Below the pieces are notes generated by a model. That model did no database searches. It was not told where the DNA came from and saw only the letters and a program-made list of their open reading frames with translations. Below are positions 1 to 8,258 of a DNA stretch of 64,000 nt, piece by piece (within the stretch, counting starts at the first letter, position 1; each line of letters opens with the position of its first letter). The stretch comes from JANQSP01 sp965237565 (GTDB lineage Bacteria; Bdellovibrionota; Bdellovibrionia; Bdellovibrionales; UBA1609). The position numbers were made by a program, and so were the translations under genes. Where the stretch lies: positions 434,001-498,000 of the forward strand of contig OZ250145.1 of assembly GCA_965237565.1 (NCBI GenBank), written 5' to 3'.

Positions 1-221
1 GTAGATGATTGCTCTCGTTCCAAGAGGGGATGAGAAATTTCACAAGAAAAAGCAATGTCTGCCATTACGGATAAAAGATTTTTTGCATAAGGGCGCAAAT
101 TTAAAATGCGAGACTGTGCCTTCCTTAGTTTGGCTGTCGCTACCATCTTCATGGCTTGTGTGATCTGCCCCGTGTTTTTCACACTGGAAATGCGAGTACG
201 AATTTCTTTCAAGCCACTCAT
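1..221 (-). CDS. atpG: ATP synthase F1 gamma subunit, N-terminal part (cut by window edge)
   Basis: Gamma is the rotating central stalk of the cytoplasmic F1 sector and couples proton-driven c-ring rotation to catalysis. Only the first 73 codons lie in the window. They read MSGLKEIRTRISSVKNTGQI and then continue with a TQAMKMVATAKLRKAQ segment, the conserved N-terminal helix of the family that forms one side of the coiled-coil shaft. The ATG overlaps the atpA stop as ATGA, so translation is probably coupled. It is the next gene after atpA, in the usual H-A-G order. The reading frame is open to base 1; nothing can be said about the C-terminus. Confidence 0.93.
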   Translation of the reverse strand, partial: MSGLKEIRTRISSVKNTGQITQAMKMVATAKLRKAQSRILNLRPYAKNLLSVMADIAFSCEISHPLLEREQSS

Positions 222-1738
222 TTTACAGAGTCTCCTTTAAAGCTCGCTGAAAATTCTTTTAAAGATTCTATAGCTTGTTGTTTTATTTTTTCTGAAAATA
301 CTTGTTCTTTTCTCAATTCATCTAAAAGAGAAGAACAACGAGTTTTTAAAAATTCTCTTAGCTTTTCTTCGTAACGTAAAACATCTGCTTCTGCCACATC
401 ATCCAAAAATCCATGACCAGCAGAAAAAGTGATGAGTACTTGCAATTCTATAGCCAAGGGCTCTCCTTGCTTTTGCTTCAAAATCTGCACCAACCTTTTT
501 CCTCTCTCCAATTGGTCTTGCGAAGCTTTATCTAGATCAGAAGCAAAGGCGGCAAAGGCTTCTAAAGCTCGAAACTGGGCCAACTCTAGTTTCAAGCTTC
601 CTGCAACATTTTTCACTGATTGAATCTGAGCCGCTCCTCCCACACGAGAAACAGACTTTCCTACATGAATGGCCGGACGAACTCCTTTGTGAAACAAATC
701 TGCTTCTAAAAAAATTTGTCCATCTGTAATGGAAATCACATTGGTGGGAATGTAAGCGGAAATGTCTCCTGCTTGCGTCTCAATAATGGGCAAAGCAGTG
801 AGTGAGCCTCCTCCTTTTTTTTCACTCATTTTCGCAGCTCTTTCCAACAATCTTGAGTGAACATAAAAAATATCTCCCGGAAAAGCTTCTCTTCCGGGGG
901 GACGTCTTAGGAGCAAACAAAGCTGGCGATAGGCTTGTGCCTGCTTAGTAAGATCATCAAACACAATCAAAGCATGCTCTTTTCGATCTCTGAAATATTC
1001 CGCCATGCTAGTTCCTGCGTAAGGAGCTAAAAACTGCAAGGAGGCAGGATCGGAAGCAGTTGCGGATACAACTGTTGTGTACTCCATCGCTCCGGTGGAA
1101 CGAAATGTTTCAATCACTTGAGCGAGAGTGGATCGTTTTTGCCCAATGGCTATGTAGAAACACTTCACACCCTCGCCCTTTTGATTCAAAATGGTGTCTG
1201 TAGCAATCGTGGTCTTGCCGGTTTGTCGATCCCCAATGATGAGCTCTCTTTGCCCTCTCCCAATAGGAATCAAAACGTCGATGGCTTTGATTCCAGTTTG
1301 TAGCGGTTCAAACACTGGCTGTCTTGCAATAATCCCTGGCGCTTGCGTTTCGATTTCTGAAAAATGTTTTGTTTGAATGGGTCCTAACCCATCTAGAGGT
1401 CGGCCGAGTACATCTACCACTCGACCAAGAAGGGCTTCTCCCACAGGCACTTGTACAATTTTTTTTGTTCTTTGAACCAGAGAGCCTTCTTTCACGCTAC
1501 TATCACTTCCCAAAAATACCACTCCCACATGATCTCTTTCCAAATTAAAGACCATCCCAAATAAATCTTCAGAAAAACTGACCAACTCACCAGACATCAC
1601 CTGTTTCAATCCATGAACTTGGCAAACCCCGTCTCCAACAGAAAGAACTTGCCCTACTTCTTGAACGGAAAGATTTTTTTGATAATTTTGAATCTGCTCC
1701 TTGAGAACACGACTGATCTCAATCCCTTTTGCTGACAT
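218..1738 (-). CDS. atpA: ATP synthase F1 alpha subunit
   Basis: Non-catalytic nucleotide-binding subunit of the F1 hexamer (alpha3beta3). 506 aa, normal length. The beta-barrel N-domain covers about residues 1-95, the P-loop GDRQTGKT lies at 169-176, and the C-terminal helical bundle runs from about 380. The ATPase alpha/beta signature near 355-371 reads PAIHVGKSVSRVGGAAQ. The arginine of SVSRVG that serves as the arginine finger is kept, but the usual PAIN is PAIH and the usual Leu before SVSR is Lys. The ATG at 1738 lies inside the 3' end of atpH (20-nt overlap), and the stop overlaps the atpG start by 4 nt. It belongs to the minus-strand atpF'-F-H-A-G operon. Confidence 0.97.
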   Translation of the reverse strand: MSAKGIEISRVLKEQIQNYQKNLSVQEVGQVLSVGDGVCQVHGLKQVMSGELVSFSEDLFGMVFNLERDHVGVVFLGSDSSVKEGSLVQRTKKIVQVPVGEALLGRVVDVLGRPLDGLGPIQTKHFSEIETQAPGIIARQPVFEPLQTGIKAIDVLIPIGRGQRELIIGDRQTGKTTIATDTILNQKGEGVKCFYIAIGQKRSTLAQVIETFRSTGAMEYTTVVSATASDPASLQFLAPYAGTSMAEYFRDRKEHALIVFDDLTKQAQAYRQLCLLLRRPPGREAFPGDIFYVHSRLLERAAKMSEKKGGGSLTALPIIETQAGDISAYIPTNVISITDGQIFLEADLFHKGVRPAIHVGKSVSRVGGAAQIQSVKNVAGSLKLELAQFRALEAFAAFASDLDKASQDQLERGKRLVQILKQKQGEPLAIELQVLITFSAGHGFLDDVAEADVLRYEEKLREFLKTRCSSLLDELRKEQVFSEKIKQQAIESLKEFSASFKGDSVK

Positions 1739-2276
1739 AAACTCCTCTTTTCACTTTTTGTTCCATTTGTTTCAAATGACCAACCAAAGTATCGTCAAAA
1801 ACAAAACCTCCTGCATGAATTCTTATTCCTCCCAGCCAGTTTTTTGATTTTTTCTCCTTTATCGAAACGTTTTTCTGAAAGAAAGCACTAAATTTTTCTT
1901 GCAAAACTTTTTTCACATCTTCTTCTAGTGGGAAATCAGATTCCACTTGCACAACAAGAAAAGATTGTCTCTCTCTTTCCAACTGATGAAGTTTTTGGCT
2001 CACTTGGCTAAGCTGATCCCATCTCTTATTATCCAACAAAACAGATAAAAAATTTAAAAGGAGAGGATGAAAATCAGAAAAATGCAAAACCTTTTTCAAA
2101 ATTTCTTTTTTATCCTTTATGTTTATTGCAGGAGAGAGAAAGAAAGAATTGATTTTCTCTGAAGCAAAAATAGTTTCCAACTCTTTGAGATTTTCTAAGA
2201 ATTGAGATTTCATTTTCTCATTCTCTAAAAGAAGCATTAGGGATTTTGCATAAGCATGAGAGGACAAATGATTCAT
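1719..2276 (-). CDS. atpH: ATP synthase F1 delta subunit (OSCP-type)
   Basis: Delta sits on top of F1 and joins it to the peripheral stalk made by the b subunits. 185 aa, typical length. The N-terminal helical domain begins MNHLSSHAYAKSLMLLL, resembling the family's 'YAxAL' opening. The C-terminal hallmark WLGGIRIHAGGFVFDDTL matches the OSCP pattern of a Gly-Gly strand followed by a D-x-S/T-x-x-G-like turn. The ATG at 2276 overlaps the atpF stop as ATGA and the 3' end overlaps atpA by 20 nt, indicating a tightly coupled operon. Confidence 0.92.
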   Translation of the reverse strand: MNHLSSHAYAKSLMLLLENEKMKSQFLENLKELETIFASEKINSFFLSPAINIKDKKEILKKVLHFSDFHPLLLNFLSVLLDNKRWDQLSQVSQKLHQLERERQSFLVVQVESDFPLEEDVKKVLQEKFSAFFQKNVSIKEKKSKNWLGGIRIHAGGFVFDDTLVGHLKQMEQKVKRGVYVSKRD

Positions 2277-2818
2277 TTTATTTTCTCCAGTTCATGGATC
2301 ATGTGCCAAAAAAAAAATTTCTGTTTTTGCAAATCCATTTTACTCTTGCGAAACTTTTGCTTTGCCTCTGAGATAATTTCTGAGATAAAATGATCTTTTA
2401 AAAGATTTAATTCTTTAAATCGCAACCGTTGAATTTCTTGGTTGTTTTTTTCTTCTAAGTGAATGAGCCACTCTTGGTTTTTTGCTTGCAATTCTTTTTG
2501 AAGTCTTTCTAAGGCCATGGCTACGTCGCTTTTGATTCTTTTTTCTTTTTCTTCCAATTTTTTTACTTCTTCAAACAAAGAGTCATAAGATTGTTTGTTT
2601 TGCTTTTTTAAATCTTTTGCATTTTGCCTATAATTTAAAAAATCTTCACGCTGTCTTTTCAAGAAAAAAAGTCCTTTTTTTCTCAATAAATAAAAGAAAA
2701 GAAAAGCAAAGAGAGTAAAATTGATCATGGGAAAAAAGAAGCTGGAGATGCCTCCTTCGGATGAAGCTTCTACAAAAAAACAAAGAAATAAAAGCAATAA
2801 ATTGACAAGAATTTTCAT
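2273..2818 (-). CDS. atpF: ATP synthase Fo b subunit
   Basis: Peripheral-stalk subunit: one N-terminal membrane anchor and a long coiled-coil arm reaching to delta. With the ATG at 2818 it is 181 aa. A purine-rich Shine-Dalgarno (AAGGGA) lies just upstream, and the protein opens with a signal-like MKILVNLLLLFLCFF before a second hydrophobic stretch (FFFPMINFTLFAFLFFYLL). A TTG at 2833 overlapping the previous stop as TTGA would add five residues and is the alternative start. From about residue 50 on the sequence is almost all charged or amphipathic helix rich in K/E/Q, as expected for b. It follows atpF' and overlaps atpH by 4 nt. Whether the first hydrophobic segment is cleaved is unknown. 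Confidence 0.85.
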   Translation of the reverse strand: MKILVNLLLLFLCFFVEASSEGGISSFFFPMINFTLFAFLFFYLLRKKGLFFLKRQREDFLNYRQNAKDLKKQNKQSYDSLFEEVKKLEEKEKRIKSDVAMALERLQKELQAKNQEWLIHLEEKNNQEIQRLRFKELNLLKDHFISEIISEAKQKFRKSKMDLQKQKFFFWHMIHELEKIK

Positions 2819-2829
2819 TTTTCCCTTTT

Positions 2830-3267
2830 TCAAAAAGATAATTTTTTAAGAACTATGTCCAAGAATTCATTTTTTTGAAGTGCCAATTCTTTTTTGATTG
2901 CCTCGATTTCTTGATTCACATGAGCTTTACTTTTTTTGCTCCCTTTCTCAAGAACAAGCTGTTGTTGATTTCTTAGCTCCAAAGATTTTGTTTTGATTTC
3001 TTTTTCACCTTTTTCATAAAGAGAACGAAATTTTTCATTTAACTGCTTTGCTTTTCTCTCATACTCTGCTTGTAAAAGTTCTTGTTTTTTCTTTAGCTCC
3101 TCCACTTCTTTCATTCTCAAAGAAGTTTCTTTTTCTTTTTTGCTATAGAGCCGAAAATAAGGTCCGAACAAAAGCTTTGACAAAACAGGATAAATCAAAA
3201 GAAAAATAACAAATTGAACAAAAAAACTTTCATTCAAACCCAAAGATTCCATTATGGAATAGAACAT
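2830..3267 (-). CDS. atpF': ATP synthase Fo b' (b-like) subunit
   Basis: Second b-type stator subunit; having b and b' adjacent implies a heterodimeric stalk, known in phototrophs and several deltaproteobacteria-like lineages. 145 aa from the ATG at 3267, preceded by AAAGGGG at good spacing. A TTG at 3294 would add nine residues but has no comparable ribosome site. One N-terminal membrane helix (FFVQFVIFLLIYPVLSKLLF) is followed by a GPYFRLYSKKE turn and about 100 residues of charged coiled coil. It is the first gene of this operon segment, after a 59-nt gap from the bactofilin gene, so a promoter could lie there, though none stands out. Confidence 0.85.
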   Translation of the reverse strand: MFYSIMESLGLNESFFVQFVIFLLIYPVLSKLLFGPYFRLYSKKEKETSLRMKEVEELKKKQELLQAEYERKAKQLNEKFRSLYEKGEKEIKTKSLELRNQQQLVLEKGSKKSKAHVNQEIEAIKKELALQKNEFLDIVLKKLSF

Positions 3268-3353
3268 TGAAATCCCCTTTTGTTTTAAAAACAAGGCTTA
3301 CTTTCTTATAGAAGAAGGGTCAAGCGAGACTCCCCTTATTCGAAAAAGAAGCT

Positions 3354-3710
3354 TTAGTTAGAAGAAGACTTGTTTAGGGAAGCTCCTTCAAAAAAAGCTC
3401 CCGGCTCAATGTGTAACTTGCCGGCTTGGATGGATCCATAAAACTCTGAACCGCTTAGTAGGCTGACCTGTCCACTGGCTTCAATCTCTCCCTTCACCCA
3501 TCCTTTGACAACCAACTCTTTGACGAGAATTTTACCTTCCACTCTACCTTCTTCTTCCACAATCAAGATTCCTGGGCTCGTGATCTCTCCCTTAAAAAAA
3601 GAACAAAGCCTAGCAATTCCCTCAAAGCTCAGACGTCCTTCGAAATGAGAGCCGCGAGTTAAAATCAGGTTCCCACCAGAATCGTGTTTTAGCTCTCCGG
3701 ATTTTGACAT
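3354..3710 (-). CDS. Bactofilin family cytoskeletal protein
   Basis: Bactofilins polymerise into nucleotide-independent filaments that organise cell shape, cell-wall enzymes or, in some bacteria, ParAB/parS positioning. 118 aa. The central region (about 15-110) is a run of short beta-strands with regularly spaced glycines (FEGRLSF, GEITSPG, GRVEGKI, GWVKGEI, GSEFYGSI), the pattern of the right-handed beta-helix bactofilin core, with short disordered tails. It overlaps the 3' end of parB by 22 nt and precedes atpF'. Adjacency to parAB recalls the bactofilin-Par link described in Myxococcus, but a functional link here is inference. Confidence 0.85.
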   Translation of the reverse strand: MSKSGELKHDSGGNLILTRGSHFEGRLSFEGIARLCSFFKGEITSPGILIVEEEGRVEGKILVKELVVKGWVKGEIEASGQVSLLSGSEFYGSIQAGKLHIEPGAFFEGASLNKSSSN

Positions 3711-4585
3711 AAAATACCCAGTAAATAGTTAAGCTCCTCTTTTGAATAAAAACGAAGACGCAATTCTCCCCCCTTTTTCTTTAACTGCAAAGAGCTTTTC
3801 ACTCCGTGAAGATCTTGAATTTTTTTCAACAAATGCATTTCTTGTGAAGACAAAGAAATTTTTTGATCTTGAGGAGATTTTTTTTCTTGTTTTTTTTTCC
3901 TTAATAAAAATTTTTGGGCTTCTTGCACTCCCATTTTTTTTAAGTAAAAATATTCGGCTAGCTTGCGCTGAGTTGCTGGATTTTTTTCCATCAACAAAAC
4001 TTTGGCCAAAGAAAAGGAAAGTTTTTTTTCCATCAACAAATTTTGCACTTTCGGATCCAAGTTTAAAAGACGCAATTGATTGGCAAGGGAAGCCCTAGCT
4101 ATGCTCAAGCGATCAGCCACTTGCTCTTGCGTAAGATTTTGTTCCTGCATGATTTTCTTATACGAATTGGCTAGTTCGATGGGGTTTAAGCCTTCTCTTT
4201 GAAGATTTTCAATGAGAGCTAAGATCACGCTTTCTTCTTTTTTTTTCTTTACAAGCCAGACAGGAATTTCATGCAAGCCAGCCATGGCAGCTGCCCTCCA
4301 TCTTCTTTCTCCGGCAATGATTTCATATTGTGAACCAGATTGTCTCACCAAGACTGGCTGGATCAAACCATGCCTTTTGATCGATTCACTTAATTGCCAG
4401 AGAGCTTGCTTATCAAAATTTTTTCTAGGTTGGCGAGGGTTCGCTCGCAGTCGCGAGATATCTAAAAAAAAGACTGGCGATTTTTCCTTTAATATTTCTC
4501 CACCCAATGAGGAGGGAAAAAGACTCTCTAGACCTCGACCCAAAACTGCTTTCTTTGGAAGGCTGAAAGAAGATTTACGTGACAT
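3689..4585 (-). CDS. parB: Chromosome partitioning protein ParB (CTP-dependent clamp)
   Basis: Binds parS, loads as a CTP-dependent sliding clamp and works with ParA to segregate origins. 298 aa. The N-terminal ParB/CTPase domain (about 35-135) holds the nucleotide-binding boxes NPRQPRK and GERRWRA, and the segment between about 135 and 200 (EQVADRLSIARASLANQLRL) is the helix-turn-helix that recognises parS. The basic linker KKKKQEKK leads to a C-terminal dimerisation domain (about 245-298). The ATG at 4585 lies inside parA (11-nt overlap). Two palindromic parS-type sites lie 1 kb upstream in the same locus (5597-5612, 5688-5703). Confidence 0.96.
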   Translation of the reverse strand: MSRKSSFSLPKKAVLGRGLESLFPSSLGGEILKEKSPVFFLDISRLRANPRQPRKNFDKQALWQLSESIKRHGLIQPVLVRQSGSQYEIIAGERRWRAAAMAGLHEIPVWLVKKKKEESVILALIENLQREGLNPIELANSYKKIMQEQNLTQEQVADRLSIARASLANQLRLLNLDPKVQNLLMEKKLSFSLAKVLLMEKNPATQRKLAEYFYLKKMGVQEAQKFLLRKKKQEKKSPQDQKISLSSQEMHLLKKIQDLHGVKSSLQLKKKGGELRLRFYSKEELNYLLGILCQNPES

Positions 4586-5375
4586 GAGCGGTTCTTTCAG
4601 AAAGGAGCTCTTTTTGGCCGGAAAAGGAAGCTAATACTTCTCCGGCCAACTGTTCGTAGGCTTTGGCTCCTTGGCAATGAGGCTCATATTGAAAAATTGA
4701 TTGAGAGAAACTAGGAGCTTCACTCAATCGTACATTGCGGGGGATGATGGTTTGAAACACTTGCTCTTCAAAATGACGACAAACTTCTTGCTTCACTCGA
4801 TGAGAAAGGGAGTTTCTGGAATCAAACAAGGTGAGTAAAATCCCCTTTAGTTTCAAGGAAGAATTCCATCTTGTTTTCACTTCCTTGCTTGTTACCAACA
4901 ATTGGGAGAGTCCTTCCAGAGCATAGTACTCACACTGCAAAGGAATGATAAAACAATCGCAAGCAGTTAGGGCGTTTAGGGTGAGAAGCCCCAAGGAGGG
5001 AGGGGTATCTATTAAAATAAACTCATATTTATTTCTGTAATCACTGAGAGCTTTTTTGAGAAAAAACACTCGATCTTGTTCTCCCGCCATTTCAATTTCT
5101 GCACCAGCTAGGTGGGCATCCGCAGGAACTAGATCCAAATATGGAGAAGAAGTTGTGGAACAAATGACTTCTTTGAGACTACGTTGTTTCAGCAAGGCGT
5201 GATAGACGCCGAAGGGAACAGAAACTCCCAAACCGCTGGAAGCACTGGCTTGAGGATCTAGATCAATGAGAAGAGTTTTTTTCTCTCTCAAAGCCAATGC
5301 AGAGGATAAATTGAGTGCTGTTGTGGTTTTTCCAACCCCGCCCTTTTGATTTGCAATACAGATAATTTGACTCAC
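4575..5375 (-). CDS. parA: Chromosome partitioning ATPase ParA (Soj)
   Basis: Deviant-Walker ATPase that binds DNA non-specifically and moves ParB-parS complexes. The motif IANQKGGVGKTTTALNLSSA carries the signature lysine and the P-loop. LLIDLDPQASASSGLG is the A' box and IDTPPSLGLLTLNAL is Walker B. 266 aa when started at the GTG at 5375, which has AGAGG five bases upstream; a TTG at 5399 would add eight residues but has no better ribosome site. It overlaps parB by 11 nt. The upstream 340 bp is non-coding and carries two parS-type palindromes. Confidence 0.96.
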   Translation of the reverse strand: MSQIICIANQKGGVGKTTTALNLSSALALREKKTLLIDLDPQASASSGLGVSVPFGVYHALLKQRSLKEVICSTTSSPYLDLVPADAHLAGAEIEMAGEQDRVFFLKKALSDYRNKYEFILIDTPPSLGLLTLNALTACDCFIIPLQCEYYALEGLSQLLVTSKEVKTRWNSSLKLKGILLTLFDSRNSLSHRVKQEVCRHFEEQVFQTIIPRNVRLSEAPSFSQSIFQYEPHCQGAKAYEQLAGEVLASFSGQKELLSERTAHVT

Positions 5376-5596
5376 CAAGACCTCTTTTTGAATATTCAAT
5401 TTCCCATGGAAATACTCAAGCTGTCCAGACGAAAAGAGGGGATTGACTAAGCATGACTATCAAAAAAGAAAAGATAACTGAGCGTGACAAAAATATCTTA
5501 AAGGAATAGCTAGAAGGAAAAACAGGAAAAATCAGCCCTCTTGGCTTCTGAAAAAGGGCAGAATACAGACATAAGTCTAGACTGATCGCATAAAAT

Positions 5597-5612
5597 TGTT
5601 CTACGTAGAACA
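5597..5612. promoter_or_regulatory. parS-type ParB binding site 1
   Basis: TGTTCTACGTAGAACA is a perfect 16-bp palindrome, extending to 20 bp (5595-5614). It matches the bacterial parS consensus TGTTTCACGTGAAACA except for two symmetrical changes in each half. It lies upstream of parA, where chromosomal parS sites commonly cluster. The central ACGTAG differs from the usual CACGTG, so it may be a weaker site. Confidence 0.75.
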
Positions 5613-5687
5613 ATCTCCAAAAGAAGTGATTTTTATTAAACATCTTTTTTGTTTCTCACTCGTTTCAAGAAGGGTATTTCCCAAAAT

Positions 5688-5703
5688 TGTTCCACGTGGA
5701 ACA
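5688..5703. promoter_or_regulatory. parS-type ParB binding site 2
   Basis: TGTTCCACGTGGAACA is a perfect palindrome that extends to 22 bp (5685-5706). It has the CACGTG core and differs from the consensus TGTTTCACGTGAAACA by one base per half-site. It sits just 3' of rsmG and 91 bp from the first site, about 8.5 kb from the candidate oriC, within the range known for bacterial parS. Confidence 0.85.
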
Positions 5704-5718
5704 ATTGCAATGAAACGC

Positions 5719-6369
5719 TTATTGCCTTTGCGTCTTCAAAAGAACTCTGGAAGATAAATACGGAGGCAAAGCGTAGCTTTTACTTTCCACTTTCCACGAC
5801 TTTTTCAAAGCAGGAGACACTTTTTCCCACTCTTTTTTCCAGTTTACAGACTGCAAATGATAATAAAGGCCTCCTTTTGCAAACAGAGGCTTCGCCAATT
5901 CTAAGCGACGATTGAGGGAAAAAAATGCCTTTGAAACCGCAAAGCGAAAAAGAGTCTTTTCCTTTTGGATGGGAATATTTCTGACGATTGTATTCTTAAG
6001 GCCCATCGCAAAACAACAATACTCTAAAAAGGAAGCCTTTCGTTCATTGACTTCAAAGAGCTGAACTTTTTTTTTTGGATCCAAAACAGAGAAAACAATG
6101 CCCGGAAACCCAGCCCCAGAACCCAAATCCGCCATCTCATCTGTTTTCCCTTCACAAAGCAAAAGTTTTGAGGCTAAGAGGCTATCTAGCACCATTTCCC
6201 AGCAAAAAATTTCCCCTTGTTTTTTGGAGAAAAGACCGATTTTTCGATTAAAATGCAAAAGCTCTCTAACAAAGATCAGAAGTTGTTCTTTTTGAAATGG
6301 GGAATCTAGCAAAGAAAGCCATTTGGCTTCCTTAACTTTCCTTACTTGCAATTTTTTTTCTCTTCCCAT
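5719..6369 (-). CDS. rsmG: 16S rRNA (guanine-527 N7) methyltransferase RsmG (GidB)
   Basis: Uses S-adenosylmethionine to methylate G527 of 16S rRNA; loss gives low-level streptomycin resistance in other bacteria. 216 aa, usual size. The SAM-binding loop ADLGSGAGFPGI is at about 80-91, followed by an acidic strand end (VQLFEVNERKASFLEYCC) typical of Rossmann methyltransferases, and RFAVSKAF near 150 matches the family's late motif. The ATG at 6369 lies inside the 3' end of mnmG (38-nt overlap), the common gidA-gidB arrangement. Confidence 0.94.
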   Translation of the reverse strand: MGREKKLQVRKVKEAKWLSLLDSPFQKEQLLIFVRELLHFNRKIGLFSKKQGEIFCWEMVLDSLLASKLLLCEGKTDEMADLGSGAGFPGIVFSVLDPKKKVQLFEVNERKASFLEYCCFAMGLKNTIVRNIPIQKEKTLFRFAVSKAFFSLNRRLELAKPLFAKGGLYYHLQSVNWKKEWEKVSPALKKSWKVESKSYALPPYLSSRVLLKTQRQ

Positions 6370-8239
6370 AATTTGCCATTACATTTTTTGACTTCAAATA
6401 AATGATCAGGGCCTGAACGGCCGAAGGAGGGATCCCACTAATGCGACTGGCTTGGGCTAGAGTTCGCGGACGAACTTTTTTTAATTTTTCCAAGGCTTCC
6501 AAAGAAAGTCCTCGCACATTTTCATAAACCAAGTCTGAAAGCAGGGTATCTTCCATCACCTGTGTTTGGGAAATGAATTGATTTTGTCTTCGAATATATC
6601 CCTCATACTTCCATTTGATTTCAACAGATTCCCAACAGTCTTTTGGAAAACTTTCCCCCTTTTTTTCCAACAAAGCTTCTGCTTTCGACCAAGAAACTTC
6701 CGGACGACAGAGAAATTCTTTAAAAGACCTAGGCTTTCGTAAGGGATCTAGGTCTAAAGACCTAAGCCTTTGGTTGGTCTTTTCATTGGGGAGAATATTT
6801 TGTTTTTCCAAAAAATTCATTAAACGGGATCTTTGTTGCAATTTCCTTCTTAAAAAATTCAATTTTTTTTCAGAAAGCAACTGCAATTTTTCACTAAATG
6901 GAAAGAGTCTTTCGTTTGTGTTGTCCTCCCTCAAAACCAAACGATGCTCCGCCCGAGATGTGAGCATACGGTAAGGTTCTTCCGTTCCCTTGGTAACCAA
7001 GTCATCAACCAAAACACCGATGTACGCACAATGCCTTTTCAGGATGAAAGGAGGTTCTCCTCGTATCTTCAAACCTGCGTTGATACCTGCAAGCAAACCC
7101 TGCCCAGCTGCTTCCTCATACCCACTACTCCCGTTGATTTGACCGGCGAAAAAAAGATTTTCAAAAGCTTTGGTTTCCAAAGAGGGAAAAAGATCTTGAG
7201 GATCGAAAAAATCATACTCCACAGCGTAGCCGGGTTTTAAAATTTCTACTTGTTTTAGGCCGGGAATGGTTTGCAAAAACTGTATTTGGATCTCTGCTGG
7301 CAAACTGGTGGAAAGCCCTTGCAAATAGATCGTATCTCCTCCCAAAGTCTCTGGCTCCAAGAAGCTTTGATGGCGAGTTTTGTCGGCAAAACGTATGACC
7401 TTATCTTCTACGCTCGGGCAATAGCGAGGTCCGCTGGATTGAATGGCACCCGTATGAAGAGGGGAGAAATGCAAATTTTTTCGAATGATCTCATGAGTGC
7501 TCTCATTGGTGTAGGTCAGATGACAGGCCTGTTGGGGGAGAAGAAGAACCGGAGAACTAAAAAAACTAAAGGGAACAAAATTTTTATCTCCGTAAGAAGG
7601 AGAGAGAACAGAAAAATCAATGCTAGATCTTTTTAAACGAGGAGGAGTTCCTGTTTTTAGTCTCCGGACACGAAAACCCATTTCTTTAAGCTGGCTCGAA
7701 AGTCCGTGAGTAGCTTTTTCTCCTATACGACCTCCTTCTTTTTTAAAAGAACCAATGTGCATCATAGCTCTCATAAAAGTTCCTGTTGTTAGCACCACCG
7801 CTTCGGCCCTTATTGTTTTTCCTTCATGGGTCACAACTCCCCGGCAATATCTTCCTTCAAAGAGAAGGGATTTCACTTCGGCTGATAAATAAGAAATATT
7901 TTTCTTAGACGATAAAAATTCTCTGACATAGGCACTGTAAATACTTTTATCACACTGAACCCTTGATCCCCTCACGGCAGGCCCCTTGCTCGCATTCAAT
8001 CTCTTGAATTGGATACAACTTGCATCTGCCGCTCTTCCCATAAGACCACCCAACGCATCGATTTCTTTTACTATATGTCCCTTGCCCAATCCTCCAATCG
8101 AAGGATTGCAACTCATGAAGGCGGTTTTTTTCCAATCCACTGTCACGATCAAAACAGAAAGGCCCAATCTTGAAGCAGCGTAAGCTGCTTCACAGCCTGC
8201 ATGCCCGCTTCCCACAACGATGACTTGAAATTGTTTCAC
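6332..8239 (-). CDS. mnmG: tRNA uridine-34 carboxymethylaminomethyl modification enzyme MnmG (GidA)
   Basis: FAD enzyme that, with MnmE, adds (carboxymethyl)aminomethyl to the wobble uridine of tRNAs. 635 aa, full length. The dinucleotide motif VVGSGHAGCEAA is at 8-19. The long conserved stretch beginning MSCNPSIGGLGKGHIVKEID is intact, as are PRYCPSVEDK and the substrate/cofactor region YDFFDPQDLFPSLETK. The C-terminal helical MnmE-binding domain ends in ARISGIPPSAVQALIIYLK. The start is GTG at 8239 with AAGGA upstream. It precedes rsmG and follows mnmE by 19 bp, giving the complete modification pair. Confidence 0.97.
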   Translation of the reverse strand: MKQFQVIVVGSGHAGCEAAYAASRLGLSVLIVTVDWKKTAFMSCNPSIGGLGKGHIVKEIDALGGLMGRAADASCIQFKRLNASKGPAVRGSRVQCDKSIYSAYVREFLSSKKNISYLSAEVKSLLFEGRYCRGVVTHEGKTIRAEAVVLTTGTFMRAMMHIGSFKKEGGRIGEKATHGLSSQLKEMGFRVRRLKTGTPPRLKRSSIDFSVLSPSYGDKNFVPFSFFSSPVLLLPQQACHLTYTNESTHEIIRKNLHFSPLHTGAIQSSGPRYCPSVEDKVIRFADKTRHQSFLEPETLGGDTIYLQGLSTSLPAEIQIQFLQTIPGLKQVEILKPGYAVEYDFFDPQDLFPSLETKAFENLFFAGQINGSSGYEEAAGQGLLAGINAGLKIRGEPPFILKRHCAYIGVLVDDLVTKGTEEPYRMLTSRAEHRLVLREDNTNERLFPFSEKLQLLSEKKLNFLRRKLQQRSRLMNFLEKQNILPNEKTNQRLRSLDLDPLRKPRSFKEFLCRPEVSWSKAEALLEKKGESFPKDCWESVEIKWKYEGYIRRQNQFISQTQVMEDTLLSDLVYENVRGLSLEALEKLKKVRPRTLAQASRISGIPPSAVQALIIYLKSKNVMANYGKRKKIASKES

Positions 8240-8258
8240 AAAATCCTTACCATTTTTT

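Larger units (their letters stand above)
5400..5718. promoter_or_regulatory. Non-coding gap between rsmG and parAB holding the parS pair
   Basis: 319 bp with no convincing gene. The open frames crossing it on both strands have no ribosome site or recognisable protein. Its notable content is two centromere-like palindromes 91 bp apart. The parAB promoter must lie here if the operon is not read through from rsmG; no strong -35/-10 pair stands out. Confidence 0.6.

Noticed and set aside
5416..5915. Open frames on both strands across the parS region
   Set aside because: No ribosome site, no recognisable domains, and they conflict with the palindromes and with rsmG on the opposite strand.
7271..7636. 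121-aa plus-strand frame inside mnmG
   Set aside because: Antisense to a highly conserved gene, no family resemblance; a shadow frame.
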